64,000 nt of DNA from Blastobasis lacticolella (GCA_905147135.1 LR990055.1:1550001-1614000); one strand, 5' to 3'; positions 1 to 11,537 are shown, counted from the stretch's first letter. The notes: a model not told the origin generated them from the letters alone. Numbers and translations: made by a program.

Positions 1-742
1 CATTCTCTTAAAGTACAAGTTCCGGTCTTCCCCTTCTAACAACTCTATTCAAGCCATCCGTTTATAATTTTTTTGTTAACTTACTTTACTTTAGGCTTTC
101 ATTCATCTCTCTATAAAGCATTCCATTCTCTGTACGAGTCACACTACTACATCTTTTTTCACCCCAGCTCGTTCCCTTATTATACTATACCGTAATTTAT
201 CCATCATTGATACTGTTTCCATGCTTCATACCGTTCTAATTTCCGTTGCATACTTTCATGCTTCTGCTGCCATCCTCAACTATCGCTTCCATACGATTTT
301 TGGAAACGTTCTGGCTGTTCAAAATGTCGATGCTCCATTCACCATAATTTTCTTACATCATAGTTGATCATAGAGCTTATTATGAAACAATGTTTTTCAT
401 CTAAGAACTTATTTTAAGCGGGTTCTGCTTTAGACCCTTTTCTGGTTGCTATCTTGAATTTTGAGCATAGGAGCCGAAATTCAACCCAGCAGCATTCAGA
501 ATCAGAGAAGTTTATACCTTGGAAAATGTAAATTCCAACATGACATTTAAGGTAGTGCCTCATTAGAGTGATGATGTGACACCATGATGCGCTGAAAAAT
601 CTACCAATGCACCTACATATGCTATGTAATGCCACGGCGTGACCGTATACACGTGTGTATCGCGTCACTCGCGTTACATGGTATTACGTGGCATAAGTCC
701 AGTGTGGCTCTATCGTAACATCAGATCACTTTAATATGGCGG
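1..742. other. no gene recognised
   Basis: AT-rich DNA with no protein similarity that I recognise. One 84-codon open frame on the minus strand (414-668) has no recognisable domain, signal peptide or splice context and is probably chance. Confidence 0.5.
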
Positions 743-775
743 TAAATCAAATCAAATCAATCAAATCAAAATTTA
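743..775. repeat. (ATCAA)n short tandem repeat
   Basis: Several consecutive ATCAA/TCAAA units followed by a TTTATTTATT run. Such a simple repeat can mark the 3' end of a degraded retroposon, but no element body is recognisable next to it. Confidence 0.7.
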
Positions 776-1177
776 TTTATTGATTAGGACATTAAATATC
801 TCTTTCAATCGTCAAAAAGGAGGGGGGTAGGAAAGTAGGAAGGAAACACACAGTGACACGCTGACCGCCCTATGTCTGTAGATAAACGTATCCCTCGCCA
901 ACCACAACCGAACCGGGCTCGACAATGCCAGACAGAGCCGGAACGCTATATTATATTATATACTCGTAGGTATGTCTAGTATAATTAAGAAAAACCACCT
1001 AAAACTACAGCAAGAGTAAGCCAGTCCACCAAGGCAGCACCCGTTCACGAGTATAACGCAGGGCCCAGCCATCGTCCAATTCAACCATATTTGAGGGAAA
1101 AGAGCGACCCGGCCCCCACGCCACCGCCAGACAGACTTTTAAGTGAGCGTGCATCACACATGCTGCAGGTGATAGGT

Positions 1178-1412
1178 AGTTGCTCCCACCCTACTCTATC
1201 CTATCCCTTCCCTATCGCTACCTTACCCCTACCCTATCCTACCATTGCCTTAACCCTACCCTACCACTACCTTACCCCTACCCTACCACTATCTTACCCC
1301 GACCCTACCACTATCTTACCCCTACCCCACCCTATACTACCTTACCGCTATCTTACTCCTACCCTACCCTACCCCTACTCTAACTACTACCCTACCCCTA
1401 CCCTAGCGCAGA
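1178..1412. repeat. CTACCC-rich degenerate minisatellite
   Basis: The plus strand is almost pure C, T and A, built from variants of CCCTACCACTATCTTACCC with inner CCTACC and TTACCCCTACCC blocks. The open frames across it translate to Pro/Tyr/Leu-rich repeats and are artefacts of the repeat. It resembles, but is not, the insect telomere repeat CCTAA. Confidence 0.8.
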
Positions 1413-1610
1413 CAGGAGACACCATGTGTGGGAGAGGAAGGAAAATTAACGCCGCTTCCAAGGTGGTTCTCTGTGGGGGAAAGAAACGGCAAGAAACCCA
1501 CAGAGCCTACGTTAATTCTTTTTTTTTTTTTTCTAAACCTGTCTTATGTACTAATACATTATTTGTCCTATATACTATCTTAAAAGTAAATACCTGTATA
1601 GAACAGCAGT

Positions 1611-4434
1611 TCAGTCCCATGGACTTTTGTCATTTACATATTCAGATATACTATAATAACTTTTTTGACATAATTTGTTTTTTATAGCGACTTTAAATTT
1701 ATTCAATGGTAAATTCTGAATATCTGTTGGAACCTTATTATAAAAGCGTACACATTGACCCATAAATGATTTGTGGACTTTGGCTAGACGACAAGCACCA
1801 GCAACAAGCTTATCTTTATTTCTCGTATTAATATTATGAACATCACTATTCTTCTTAAATAAGTGTAAATTTTTATGAACATACATTAAATTCTCATATA
1901 TATATTGTGACGGCATTGTCATTATATCAATGTTCCTGAATTTATCTCTTAGTGAAGTTCTAGGTCTCAATTGATAAATCGCGCGAATAGCTCTTTTCTG
2001 CAATACAAATACATTGTGCCAGTCGGCAGCGTGTCCCCACAGCAGTATGCCATAGGCCATAATACTGTGGAAATAACTAAAGTAAACTAATCTTGCTGTA
2101 GCCTCGTCAGAAATACTCCGTATTTTCTTTACAGCATATGCTGCAGAACTTAGCCTTTTCGCCAATTTATCAATGTGAGGACCCCATTGCAATTTATTTT
2201 CCAGGGTAAAGCCTAAAAATACTGTAGAATCAACAAAATTCAAATTTTCGCCTTTTATTTGTACATTAGTAGGCACTGATCTAACATTTGGCAAAGAGAA
2301 TTTTAAACATTTTGTCTTCTTGCCATTCAGTAATAAATTATTAACCGTAAACCAGTTTACCACTTCTGCAATAGCCTTGTTCACGTCTTCATATGTTAAT
2401 TGTTGTCTTTTTACTTTAAACACTAAAGATGTATCGTCCGCGAACAAGACAATTTCATGGGCATCTTTTACAAAGTAGGGTAAGTCATTTACATAAACAA
2501 GAAACAAAAACGGGCCCAAAATAGATCCCTGGGGGACACCCATAGAGACAACAGACCCCATAGATCTCTCTCCGTTCACATCAACTTTTTGAATTCTATG
2601 ACTCAAGTATGAATTTAGCAAGTTCAGGGCCAAGTCCTTTATTCCATAATGTTGTAATTTCCTGACCAAAATGTCATGATTAACGCAATCAAAGGCTTTG
2701 GATAAATCACAGAAAACCCCTAAGGCATCACGTGATTCCTCCCACGCCCCAAAGATATGTTTAATAAGTTCAACACCTGCATCAGTTGTTGAACGACCGC
2801 GAGTAAAACCGAATTGTTTATGATGCAATAGGTTACTTCCATAAAAATGAGCTTTTAGTTGATTTAATATGATTTTCTCAAATATTTTACTTAGAGTCGG
2901 TAAAATTGAAACTGGTCTTAAATTTGTAGGATCCGTTGTATTACCAGTTTTCAACAATGGAATAACTTTACTGTGCTTCATCAGGTCAGGAAATTCACCA
3001 TTATCAACACAATTATTAAATATATTCGCTAAGTGGACAGCAATAACATCAATTACAGAGCTAATAATTTTTACCGACATACCATCAATGTCGGCAGTTG
3101 CTTTCATTTTTATGGTTTTAAAAGCCTTAACTATATCTTGAGGTGTTGCATGCTCGAACTTAAAATCGATGACACTCTCGGGTACATTTTGTTTTAACAA
3201 GGATTCAGCGAGAGTAGGAGACGAACTTAAGGATTTCGTAGTTGACACTGGAATGTCTGTAAAAAAATTATTGAATGCCTCCGCAACTTCCGAGGTTTTG
3301 GTAACAACATTATCATTTATCTTTAAACTGTACTTAGTATCGCGATTTGTTACTTTTCCAGTTTCACTATTTATTATCTGCCATGTGGATTTTACTACAT
3401 CTGTGCAATTTTTTAGTTTGTGTTTAACGAAATTCGATTTAGCTGTAGCACAAACGCGTTTAAATAACTTCGAATAATGTTTAACATACTCAGCAAATTC
3501 TACGCTATTATTATACGCCCGTTCTGCATAGAGCTCATATAATTTATTTCTACTCTTATGTATTCCTGCTGTCGCCCAATCGCTAAACTTAAGTTTGCTG
3601 TTTACTGCCTTCACCTTTGGCAATATACTATTACTTTCAGTTTTTGTCATGTGTAAAACTGAATTATAATATTCATTTGTATCATCAAAATACTTTAAAT
3701 TAGATGATTTCTCTATAATGTTATTTCTAAAACTGTTTAGACGGTTGTTGTTAATTGGTACAAATTTAATAGTATTTTTTGTTTCTTTCCTCATATTAAC
3801 ATTAAACACAGCTAATTGACCACAATGATCGGATTGCAATTTGTTTATTACAGACTGGCTACATGCCTGGATATCACAAAAAATGTTGTCTAGACAAGTT
3901 GATGTAGTACTTGTTATTCTAGTAGGCTCTAAAAATAAGTTGATTAAATTATGACACTTAAATAATGACATTAGCCTACCAGTATATTTACAAGATACGT
4001 CTAATAAATGTATATTAAAATCTCCACAAACAACAATATTTTTATTACAATTGCTAACTCTAATAAGGGCTTCGTCCATAATTTTCTCGAACAAATCAAA
4101 TGATGAAGCCGGAGGTCTGTATACGCTCATTACAATAAGTCGCTCAAGTTCTATACAGGCAATTTCAGCAGATCGTTCAACAGACAGCTTGACAATATCA
4201 GTGCGTTTCTTGCATTTTAAGCAATTACGAACAAGTATTAGGGAACCTCCATGAATTGCCTGCCCTCTTGTAAACGAACTTGCAAGTTTATGGTTGTTAT
4301 AGCCAAATATGAGCTGGTGATCTTTTAACCAATGTTCAGTAAATAAAAAATATCAACATTCTCACCGTTCATGAATAGCTCAACTTCCAATTCTTTATTC
4401 GTCATGCCTTGGATATTTTGATGTACTAAGTTAA
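1611..4434 (-). pseudogene. LINE endonuclease / reverse transcriptase (ORF2), frameshifted
   Basis: The longest frame starts at a methionine at 4130 and runs 839 codons. That methionine is internal to the endonuclease domain: the reading continues upstream ('TEHWLKDHQL', 'GGSLILVRN') to about 4345, then needs a one-base shift to reach 'NIQGMTNKELEV' near 4400. Visible motifs, numbered from the 4130 Met: 'GDFNIHLLD' (about 33) and 'SDHCG' (about 98) of the AP-type endonuclease; 'LRPVSILPTLSKIFEK' (about 405), 'AFDCVNHDIL' (about 477), 'GVPQGSILGP' (about 528) and the catalytic 'FADD' (about 561) of the reverse transcriptase. Its role would be to nick target DNA and copy the element RNA. The 839 codons themselves are open, so the loss of function lies upstream. 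Confidence 0.9.
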
Positions 4435-4629
4435 CTATACAATTTTGTTTCTTATTATAACATTTTACTTTACGTACATCCAAAGGCTTATTACCACTAT
4501 TTACTAATTACTTTATGCCAGAGCAGTCCTGTATATTCTGAACAATATCAAAAGATTTATTGTTCAAGTCTAACAGTGGACTGTTATATGCTGCTGATAT
4601 GATACAGGACGGCTCCTTTGTCTTACATA

Positions 4630-5195
4630 CTAGTTTAAAGAGTGACCCTTTTTGTTTATTAACAAATCGGCACTCTGGTCATATCTACCTACGGTAGGAG
4701 AAATCAATAAATTAATATGGTACGCTAACATTGTAGCCAGTTTGACTTTGTACCTACGTCGAAGATACATAGTATCTTCTGTTAAAACTACTTTATCTGT
4801 AAATTTTACAGTCAAAAAAGGTAAATGCGTCTTTCTGACTGCAAGTCAAATTATATTAATTATTTATTCAACTTGTGAATACGGTCATTTTCAGTATTAT
4901 AACAATTTTTTACGAAGGGAAATGCGCATAATACAATTTTTCCTGCTGACAATCCTTGCAACGCTTCAACACCCTTTATTATGTCATATTTTCGTACTTT
5001 AAGGCTATTACTTATTAAAATTACTATATTTACATTTTGATCAATATGTTTTGAATTTTTTAAGATTTTTTGTATAATACCGCCGTACGACAAATCAGGC
5101 ATGCAATAATTGGTTACTTTGGAATTCGTACAGTCGTTTAGTAACACGTCCATATTTTTGCCTTTACGATTTTGTCTAGCAATTTTCTGCGCCAC
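4630..5195 (-). pseudogene. remnant ORF1 with esterase-like C-terminal region
   Basis: Read from 5195 downwards, the frame contains 'VNIVILISNSLKVRKYDII' and 'KIVLCAFPFVKN...ENDRIHKLN', and after a break 'YLRRRYKVKLATMLAYHINLL'. This order (hydrophobic strand, proline-containing strand, then an N-x-x-I-x-x-LN helix and a final H/R-L-x-x-x-x-K-x-LA helix) resembles the C-terminal half of the SGNH-like esterase found in ORF1 of CR1-type elements. The catalytic Asp-x-x-His is not visible. It sits directly upstream of the endonuclease remnant, as expected for ORF1. The assignment is inference from pattern; the segment is broken between 4860 and 4815. Confidence 0.5.
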
Positions 5196-5208
5196 TTCTT
5201 AATTTTCT

Positions 5209-5290
5209 TATACTATGCAGTGACTGACGAGCAGCCAGCCCATCTGATGGTGAGCGGTAACTTTCACCCATAACATTACGCACATACAAA
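5209..5290. repeat. short LINE 3'-tail fragment
   Basis: The stretch around 'CATCTGATGGTGAGCGGTAA' is a diverged copy of the 'ACCTGATGGAAAGTGGTCACC' block present at 12460, 53340 and 60780, which belongs to the 3' end of a CR1-like LINE. Confidence 0.5.
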
Positions 5291-5369
5291 AATATTAATT
5301 AAGTTAAATGCTATAATGGTTATTTAAAATAAAATAACTTATAGTAAAATGTTCTAGAGTCGTGAGTCG

Positions 5370-5445
5370 TGGAAGATCGAAAGGGAGGCCTTTGCCCTGC
5401 AGTGGGACAGAAATGGCTAATAATAAAAAAAAAAAAAAAAAAAAA
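5370..5445 (+). mobile_element. RTE-like LINE 3' tail with poly(A)
   Basis: 'GGAGGCCTTTGCCCTGCAGT' followed by GGGACAG...TAATAATAA and a run of A (5425-5445) matches the usual 3' terminus of lepidopteran RTE-type elements. Only about 75 bases are present, so this is a 5'-truncated insertion. Confidence 0.6.
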
Positions 5446-5612
5446 TGTTCTGGATGGCGCAGAAAGGTATCCCTGTAATTTGTGCAGCCCTGACGTTTGA
5501 GTGCAAAATATTATGACTAGCGGGACGTTTCAGCGGATATGCCAAAGATTTTAACATATTATAGGTATGCTTTACTCAGTGGCAAGCGAGCAAATCCCCC
5601 CCCCCCCCCCTC

Positions 5613-5821
5613 TGGGGGTCAAAAACGCCACATTAGCGTTTCATAATATGATTAATAATAATTTGTCACAAACTTAACTGTAGTGTCGCTGTTGTTGAAA
5701 TTGACATGACAAGGCTATATGGCGTCACTTAGTTCCAGTATTCGCCACTGGATGAGGTAAGTTTGTGGCACTGTAATATGAATCATAATATGAATTGATA
5801 ATGTGGCCTTTTTAGACCCCA
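5613..5821. mobile_element. foldback (MITE-like) element, copy 1
   Basis: The left end 'TGGGGGTCAAAAACGCCACA' is matched in inverted form by the right end '...TGTGGCCTTTTTAGACCCCA'. Further inside, 'ATAATATGATTAATA...CACAAACTTA' pairs with 'TAAGTTTGTGGCAC...AATCATAATATGAAT'. The same arms occur in the copy at 8149-8351, so this is a family of short palindromic elements. No transposase. A C-rich run (5597-5610) lies immediately outside. Confidence 0.7.
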
Positions 5822-6011
5822 ACTAACGCCGCCATCTTGTAACGTGTCACTTTTGACAGACAGTAAGTTGATGTTTGTCATCCAAGTGCCAAAGTACCTT
5901 TCTGAATGACTTGGGACTTCTTAATTTGACTTCATAATAAGAAGTTTGTCTTCAAAAGGAGAACGCAGTCAGCTTCTTTTTCAAGTTATAATATATTAAT
6001 TTCACCGACAG

Positions 6012-6200
6012 CTCTTCGAACTAGGTCCACGTAAGCCCGTTGCGGTGAGTTTAGCGATCGAGTATCCGGAATCGCCAATTAGGTCTCCAAAGCTGGAGAT
6101 TAGCAAAGATCTCCTGACGGGCAGGGTCATTCGCTATCCACCACATTTACTGCGGGACTGCTTGGAAGACGTGCTATATGTGGCGATTGAAGTTAATTAG
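6012..6200 (+). CDS. terminal exon of an unrecognised secreted-protein family (copy 0)
   Basis: An acceptor 'TTTCACCGACAG' ends at 6011. The following phase-0 frame begins 'LFELGPRKPVAV', contains 'SPKLEISKD' and ends 'LYVAIEVN' before TAG at 6198-6200 (62 residues). AATAAA follows at 6218-6223. It is clearly homologous to the terminal exons at 10611, 15930 and 23170. Its first two exons are not visible upstream and are either beyond the window edge or lost; the LINE at 1519-5195 and the foldback at 5613 lie in what would be its last intron. I do not recognise the family. Coding status is supported by conserved frame, splice acceptor, stop and poly(A) signal. Confidence 0.6.
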   Translation, partial: LFELGPRKPVAVSLAIEYPESPIRSPKLEISKDLLTGRVIRYPPHLLRDCLEDVLYVAIEVN

Positions 6201-6832
6201 AAACTGCTTATAATCTCAATAAAAAATTATGCATGAGTAACGGCATATTTTCATTCAACGATCCTTTCCTTATTAAAATCCCATGTCCTAGTATTCCAAA
6301 AGTAATCTTATGATAGTTTTGTGGATTTTGTGATGTCAAAATAAGTCATGTCTATCTAATCTTCTACGAATAATGGCACATGCTCAGACCAAATAAGACA
6401 TAGGCAGGCACACAGGCATGATATTGAAAAAATAACAAAGAGGGAGGTCTATCACCACAGTCTGTACCAAAGTCACTCTCGCCTGTTAGCAGACGAAAGA
6501 GGCTTTGAGGAACCGTCACTTCACGTAGAAACGTCTCAATCATCTAAGGTTCGCGCAGACCATTTTCAGTTGACTAAATTTATGTGGATTATTTATTGTG
6601 CTAGCGGATAGTGGCGGTATTGTATTGGGAATAATCTTCCCGCATCGGTATTTCCGAGTCGGTACGACATTGGAGCTGTCTGAAACGAGCCTACACTTTT
6701 CACAAATTCCAGCAACGAATCCGCATCCTTCTGCTGTAGTGTCTCTTACCTCTAGTGACCTGCCAGGACTTCGAGCCTGCAAATTTCGCGATTGAATTGT
6801 AATTGGTTCGCAACCGCCGCTCTATCGTAGCA

Positions 6833-6960
6833 GCCTTTTTTTTTACACCCAACGCAAAGGAAATGGGCACCCTCCGGTATTGCGGTTGGGAGGGAGGAGG
6901 TGAACTCTCATTAGTACCAGCTGGCCGGCCGGACTGGTTATGCACGACTCGTCAGAATGA
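6833..6960 (-). mobile_element. retroposon 3' fragment
   Basis: A T run (6836-6844) followed by 'AACGCAAAGGAAATGGGCAC' and the GGTTGGGAGGGAGGAGG block is repeated at 42950-43030, again next to a T run. On the minus strand both copies end in poly(A), so this is the 3' end of a retroposon family. Confidence 0.6.
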
Positions 6961-7396
6961 ACCTAGGCGCATACGTACTAAACACCCCCTAGGAGCACCT
7001 GTAGCCGGGAAAGCTTTCCAAGTTTCATCGGATGCGACACCCCGTAGGGACGGGGTGCGCTCGAATAACAGCCGCTTTAGTTCTACATATATAATGCGTA
7101 CGGCTTAGGAATGGAACACACTCGGTGTTCAAATTATTATAATCTTAACTTGCTTAACTAGGTACGAGTAGAGTGAATAAACTGTTCCTAGACAGGCATC
7201 CGGTTAAATGCCTGGTTAGTAAAATACGATAAACAAACAACGGAGTAATGCCTGTTATATTACCTAATGAAGCAAGCACTTTCAAGAATTTTAATTGTTG
7301 TTATGGTGATTAATTATTTCCGCTATGTGTAAACAATGGCAGAAAATATCGAGTGGCGAATAGTACAAAGGCTCAGGCGGCTATCGATCATTAACC

Positions 7397-10300
7397 ATGT
7401 ACTCCGTAGGTGCGCTCCTCGCCGCTGCGTACCTGCTGGCGCTGACCGTATACGCAGAAAAACCACTTATACTTACGGAAGCTGGTAAGACTGAACTGGC
7501 TTATCGAACATATCTTAATCATCTTGGCGTTAATGTCCCGGATGTGCTCTCGCGCACGAGAGCATGGTCCGCCTTGACCATGATCCAGCATTTGATACAT
7601 CAGGTAATTATAATAGAGCGACTGCCGTCTGACCTCCGTGACCCTGCTACCAGGGGACCTGACCAGATTGGATCATGGTTATACATTCAGTTTCAGTGCA
7701 GGTTTCATCACGATGTTTTCCCTAATCGTAAGAGCATCGGTTAGATTTCAACTAATGTGCATAACTCAGAAAAGAGTCATTGTACATGGCCGCAGCGGGG
7801 TTCGAACCCGGTACCGCTCGCTTTCGAACTGCTACTTTCGCTCAGCCGCCGACGCTCAGTTGGACTACCTTCAACATATTCAACATTATTAACCTATCAC
7901 AGTTTACTGTCAGACCTACCGGTGGTAGGACTTTCAGCCAGAGGAGTCCGCTTGGATTGGTACCACTCCTATATTTCTTTAGCAATAATATTAGTTCCGG
8001 GATGAAGGATAAGGTTACAAGCATTCAAGTGACAACGTGTTTGCATTTTTGTTATACAATTAGTGTTTATTGTAAGTGCATGAAACGAAATTTATTGTTT
8101 GACGTATTATGTCAGACTAGCCTGAAAAAAATAAATGTGGCACTAGGGGGTCTAAAAAGGCCACATAAGCGTTGCATATTATGATTCACATTAGACTGCC
8201 ACAAACTTATCTGGTGGCCAATACTGGAACTAAGTGAAGCCATTTTGAATTTTCATGTCAATGTCAACAACAGCGACGCTGCAGATAAGTTTGTTACAGA
8301 TTAATATGAATCGTGTTATGAAACGCTAATGTGGCCTTTTTAAACCCCCTGCTAATCTAACATTTTGTAAATCTGACATAATACGTCAAAACCGATTTCG
8401 TGATGCAACAGTTACCGCTTTTAATCATGTGGGGTGTTTGCTCGTTTGACGAAGAAGAACAGAAGATAAGAGGGAACTAGTCTCCCTCCCTTGATCCTTG
8501 GTCTACCTCCACCACAGAAAGATAGAGGCAACCTTGCCCCGAACTTCTTCCTTTACATTTGTGACATGTACCAAAAATGATTCCGTTAGTTTGGGCGTAG
8601 CAAAGCCTTCAATAGAGTCTACACAAAGCGATTCGTTCAAAGCTCTGATGGGCAGCCTGAGAAATTGTGCATTTGGGTTTATAACTTTCTTACGGGCTGT
8701 AACATACTTGCTTGTCGGTTTGTGCTTAGACTGCAATCCGATGGGGTCCCACAGGGCTGTGTATTATCGCCAACGCTTTTTATTTTGCATATGAATGAGA
8801 TAATCATTATAATACAGTGGCATGCATTGCTATGCGGATGACAACATAGTGCCGGAATAAACTTGCATCAGCATTTTGTTTTTACCGCATTTATCACGGG
8901 GGAGTGTTCAGAGGAGCTATTTGCATTAATACACACTGCTAAGTTGGACCACTGTTCCATTAGTACCACTTGGATATGTGGCAGTCAACTATACTTTACG
9001 CTTGTCAATAGCCAACATGGTGCCAAAAATGACGTAATCTTTTATCACGTTACTATTCATCATTGTATTCTTACATGACAGTGTCGGATTTGCAGCACTA
9101 CCACATTTTTATTATGAAGCAAGAGATTTTCTTCGCTGTCCTAACATGTTAATATTTATAGTGGCGCAGTGGACCCGATTTGAAGAAACAAAAATTAACT
9201 TTAGTTCTGCGTTTCAGGGCGTTTACCAGCACATTACAATAAGTTCAAAACTGTAACCCTGCCACCTTACAATTGCAGCCTTGAAATCAATTTCATTAAA
9301 GTAAGTCTAACATATGTTATTTGCAAATCTGAATATGAATAAAAAAATATTAAATTATTTTAAAATATTATAAATTATTTTGTTTTTGCTACTGTGCACG
9401 TCTTTACTGCATTTAATTATCACGATCTCTCTGCTGTAGGCCTGCTGGAAGAAATTTCTTTATAGAAATAAGTTGGCCTGTTGTGTCTAATATATTATGT
9501 AATATACTTTTTGTAACAATCTTGTGTACAATAAATGGTTAAATAAATAAATAAATTATTGTCTAGATACTGAATAAGAAAATCTGTCAGTCAATAAATA
9601 ATGCATCAATAAATAAATCAGTACGAATATCCAAATTGCGATGCAGCACAGGTTTTGAAGATTCGTGATCTTGAAAAGCTTCATGGATGTCCTGGAACGG
9701 GTTGTGTATGAATGGTAATAAACCACCGTATCTACACATATTGGATACTGCGAGAACTGCAGGACGGATTTTTTGCACGTTAGTATACGAAGCCTCATGG
9801 ATGTGTAGCATCGGTTTGTGATGGTTTCATCCGTGTGCACATCTTTGCCCATAGTTGTTATGAATGACGACCTGAGTGGTTTAGATGGCAACGGTCCCAG
9901 GTTCGATTCCCGGCTGAGCAGAAATTGAAATTATGAATTTTAATTTCTATTACGGGTCTGGATGCATGTGTATCTGTGTATAATAAGTGTGTTTTAAAAA
10001 AACTAGTATATTGGTAGTTTGTCAGTTATCTAGCACCCGTAACACAAGCTTCGCTTACTTTGAGGCTAGATGGCGCTGTGTGAAGTTGTCTAAGCATATT
10101 TATTTATTTATTATAAACAACCGACATTTTTATTAAATCGATGATTTATTAAAGAAAAATCAGGTCAAGGGTATGCTATACCGAAGTACATGTATGAAAG
10201 GTTAATGAATGTGCAAGAAGCGAGAGGGATCTGTCAGGAGTGGACCGTAGCAAGTGGACCTGGATACTCATGCCTCTGCTAGCGTCCTTCTCGGTCGCAC

Positions 10301-10790
10301 TCGTACTATTCATATGTGGAATGAGCAGGTGGGCTATTTCGCCGGCCCAAAGATGCGAGCCGCACCTATGCCTTATAAAGCAACTGACATTGATTACAAC
10401 AGATTGCCGTTCTCGAGTTTTTGCCTAACACATGTAAAAAATGAATCTAACTTTCTGCTAATCTGGCGTTCTGGTAATCTGACATTCTGCAATTTCTAGC
10501 GATTGTAAAGGTTTTGAAAGTGTAATATATTTTTGAGAAGCTCCTTCTATTAGTACAACCTTCAATCCCCTTTTCCCCTTCACATATTAATATAAAGATT
10601 ACATCGACAGCTCTTCGATCTAGATTGGCGTAAGCCGATAGCAGTGAGAGTAATGATTCAGGACCCAGCCCCCTTTCCGCAACCATCCTTGGAGATTCAT
10701 AATGACCTCGAGTCGGTAAGAGTCGGCCGATCACTGGACCTCTGCTACCTACCTGAAGATCTATACGTGGCCATTGAAGTTCAGTGCTGA
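7397..10790 (+). CDS. three-exon small secreted protein, family copy 1 (complete)
   Basis: Coding exons 7397-7484, 9218-9300 and 10611-10790 join in frame (88+83+180 bases) to a 116-residue protein. Exon 1 starts 'MYSVGALLAAAYLLALTVYA', a signal peptide with likely cleavage after VYA, and ends in a phase-1 donor GTAAGA. Exon 2 follows 'GCGTTTCAG' and reads 'RLPAHYNKFKTVTLPPYN'; donor GTAAGT. Exon 3 follows 'TACATCGACAG' and reads 'LFDLDWRKPIAVRVMIQD' to 'LYVAIEVQC', stop at 10788-10790. AATAAA lies at 10810-10815. The exon sizes and phases are the same in copy 2. No known domain is recognised. The mature product, about 96 residues with three cysteines, is predicted to be secreted. Intron 1 carries SINE-B, a foldback element and a LINE fragment; intron 2 carries SINE-A. 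The exon model is inferred, with no transcript evidence. Confidence 0.75.
7520..7862 (-). mobile_element. SINE-B copy
   Basis: In intron 1 of family copy 1. From the left it carries the body blocks 'ATCTTGGCGTTAATGTCCCG', 'GACCAGATTGGATCATGG' and 'TTTCATCACGATGTTTTCCC', ending with a tRNA-like head containing the reversed Pol III B box 'GGGTTCGAACCCGGTACC' near 7800. The head is at the right, so the element points to the minus strand. Related full copies are at 39455 (+) and 42186 (-). Confidence 0.75.
8098..8390. mobile_element. nested foldback element, copy 2
   Basis: Outer arms 8098-8117 and 8371-8390 are inverted copies (TTGACGTATTATGTCAGA on the left). Inside them, 8149-8212 pairs with about 8285-8351: AGGGGGTCTAAAAAGGCCAC against GTGGCCTTTTTAAACCCCCT, then a CACAAACTTATC block against its reverse. 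The inner part is related to 5613-5821, but the outer arms are only seen here. No coding capacity. It sits in intron 1 of family copy 1. Confidence 0.7.
8560..8860 (+). pseudogene. reverse transcriptase fragment of a LINE
   Basis: Near 8735-8800 the frame reads 'SDGVPQGCVLSPTLFILHMN' with one disturbed residue run, and after a frame change 'MHCYADDNIV' at about 8822-8850. These are RT domains around the G-V-P-Q-G and Y-A-D-D motifs. The upstream part (from about 8560) is too diverged to align with confidence. It is a dead remnant within intron 1 of family copy 1. Confidence 0.7.
9868..10110 (+). mobile_element. SINE-A copy
   Basis: A tRNA-like head with an altered A box and the B box 'GGTTCGATTCCCGG' (about 9900) is followed by 'CTATTACGGGTCTGGATG', an AT-rich stretch, then the conserved block from 'ATCTAGCACCCGTAACACAA' to 'GCTAGATGGCGCTGTGTGAA' and a TTTATTTATTTATT tail. 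It lies in intron 2 of family copy 1. Other copies: 44817/50326 (split), 54508-54816 (rearranged), 57384, 61957 and 63720. Confidence 0.8.
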
Positions 10791-10869
10791 AAATATATAA
10801 GTTCCATTTAATAAAAGCTTATTACTGAGCAATCAATTATTTATTTCTTATTTAATAGTCTTCTTTTGA

Positions 10870-11105
10870 ACCGAACACTAACCGATGCTCTTAACCGTGA
10901 AGGAAAATATCGTGAGGAAACTTGCATATTTAGGCGACTGAACCAGTAACCATGATTCAAACTGGTCTGGTTCCCCTGTTAACAGAGTCACTGAGCTCAG
11001 ATGGCAGCCACTCCACTGTAATTATCTGATATGCCAAATCCTGGATCATGGTGAAGGCTGACCCCGGGCCCACGCCCGCGAGAGCACAACGGGATATCGA
11101 CGCCA
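10870..11105 (+). mobile_element. SINE-B copy, head missing
   Basis: Body blocks 'AACACTAACCGATGCTCTTA', 'GAAAATATCGTGAGGAAAC', the TCTGGTTCCCCTGTTAACAG block and 'GGCTGACCCCGGGCCCACGC' match the plus-oriented SINE-B at 39455 in order. It lies between family copies 1 and 2. Confidence 0.7.
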
Positions 11106-11537
11106 ATATATATTTTCTTACTGACTAATGACTTCTTCTGGGCTTCCATGGTAAGCGTGTTGAAGGTATGAAATAGTTTCTTAACCGTGATCTTCGCTGA
11201 TCTTTAGTGATTCGGAAAAAATACAAACGATTACATATACATTAACATTTCAAAACCGAGGCTCACATCGACGTACCACAAACTTGTGCATCGTGATTGA
11301 AATAATCGAATTAAATCGATGACCTCATTTTTGACACTTGAATAAATCAAATAAACACTCCAATGCTGAAACTGTTGAACTGAAAGAGCATAATATTTTT
11401 TATTTGGGATTCCATGGCTTATGGTGCCCCGGATATTATCAATAATCAGCAGTACATCACGTAATACCGTTGAAGTTTATTTTGTTTCCCTTATTATAAA
11501 CAAGAGCAGAAGAATCGTTCCTGCTTACGAGCAGAGG

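Larger units (their letters stand above)
1519..5195 (-). mobile_element. degraded CR1/jockey-like non-LTR retrotransposon
   Basis: On the minus strand this runs from an esterase-like first-ORF remnant (about 5195-4630), through an endonuclease and reverse transcriptase frame (about 4434-1611), to a short 3' untranslated region. A T run at 1519-1532 is the poly(A) tail read from the other strand. The order and the A tail define a non-LTR retrotransposon. The copy is not intact: at least one frameshift (near 4340-4354) and an in-frame stop near 4510 interrupt it. The 5' end is not defined and I found no convincing target-site duplication. The exact clade (CR1, Daphne, jockey) cannot be fixed by eye. 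Confidence 0.85.

Noticed and set aside
1091..1687. 198-codon plus-strand frame
   Set aside because: Its first half is the translated CTACCC minisatellite and its second half crosses the antisense 3' end of the LINE; no domain or splice context.
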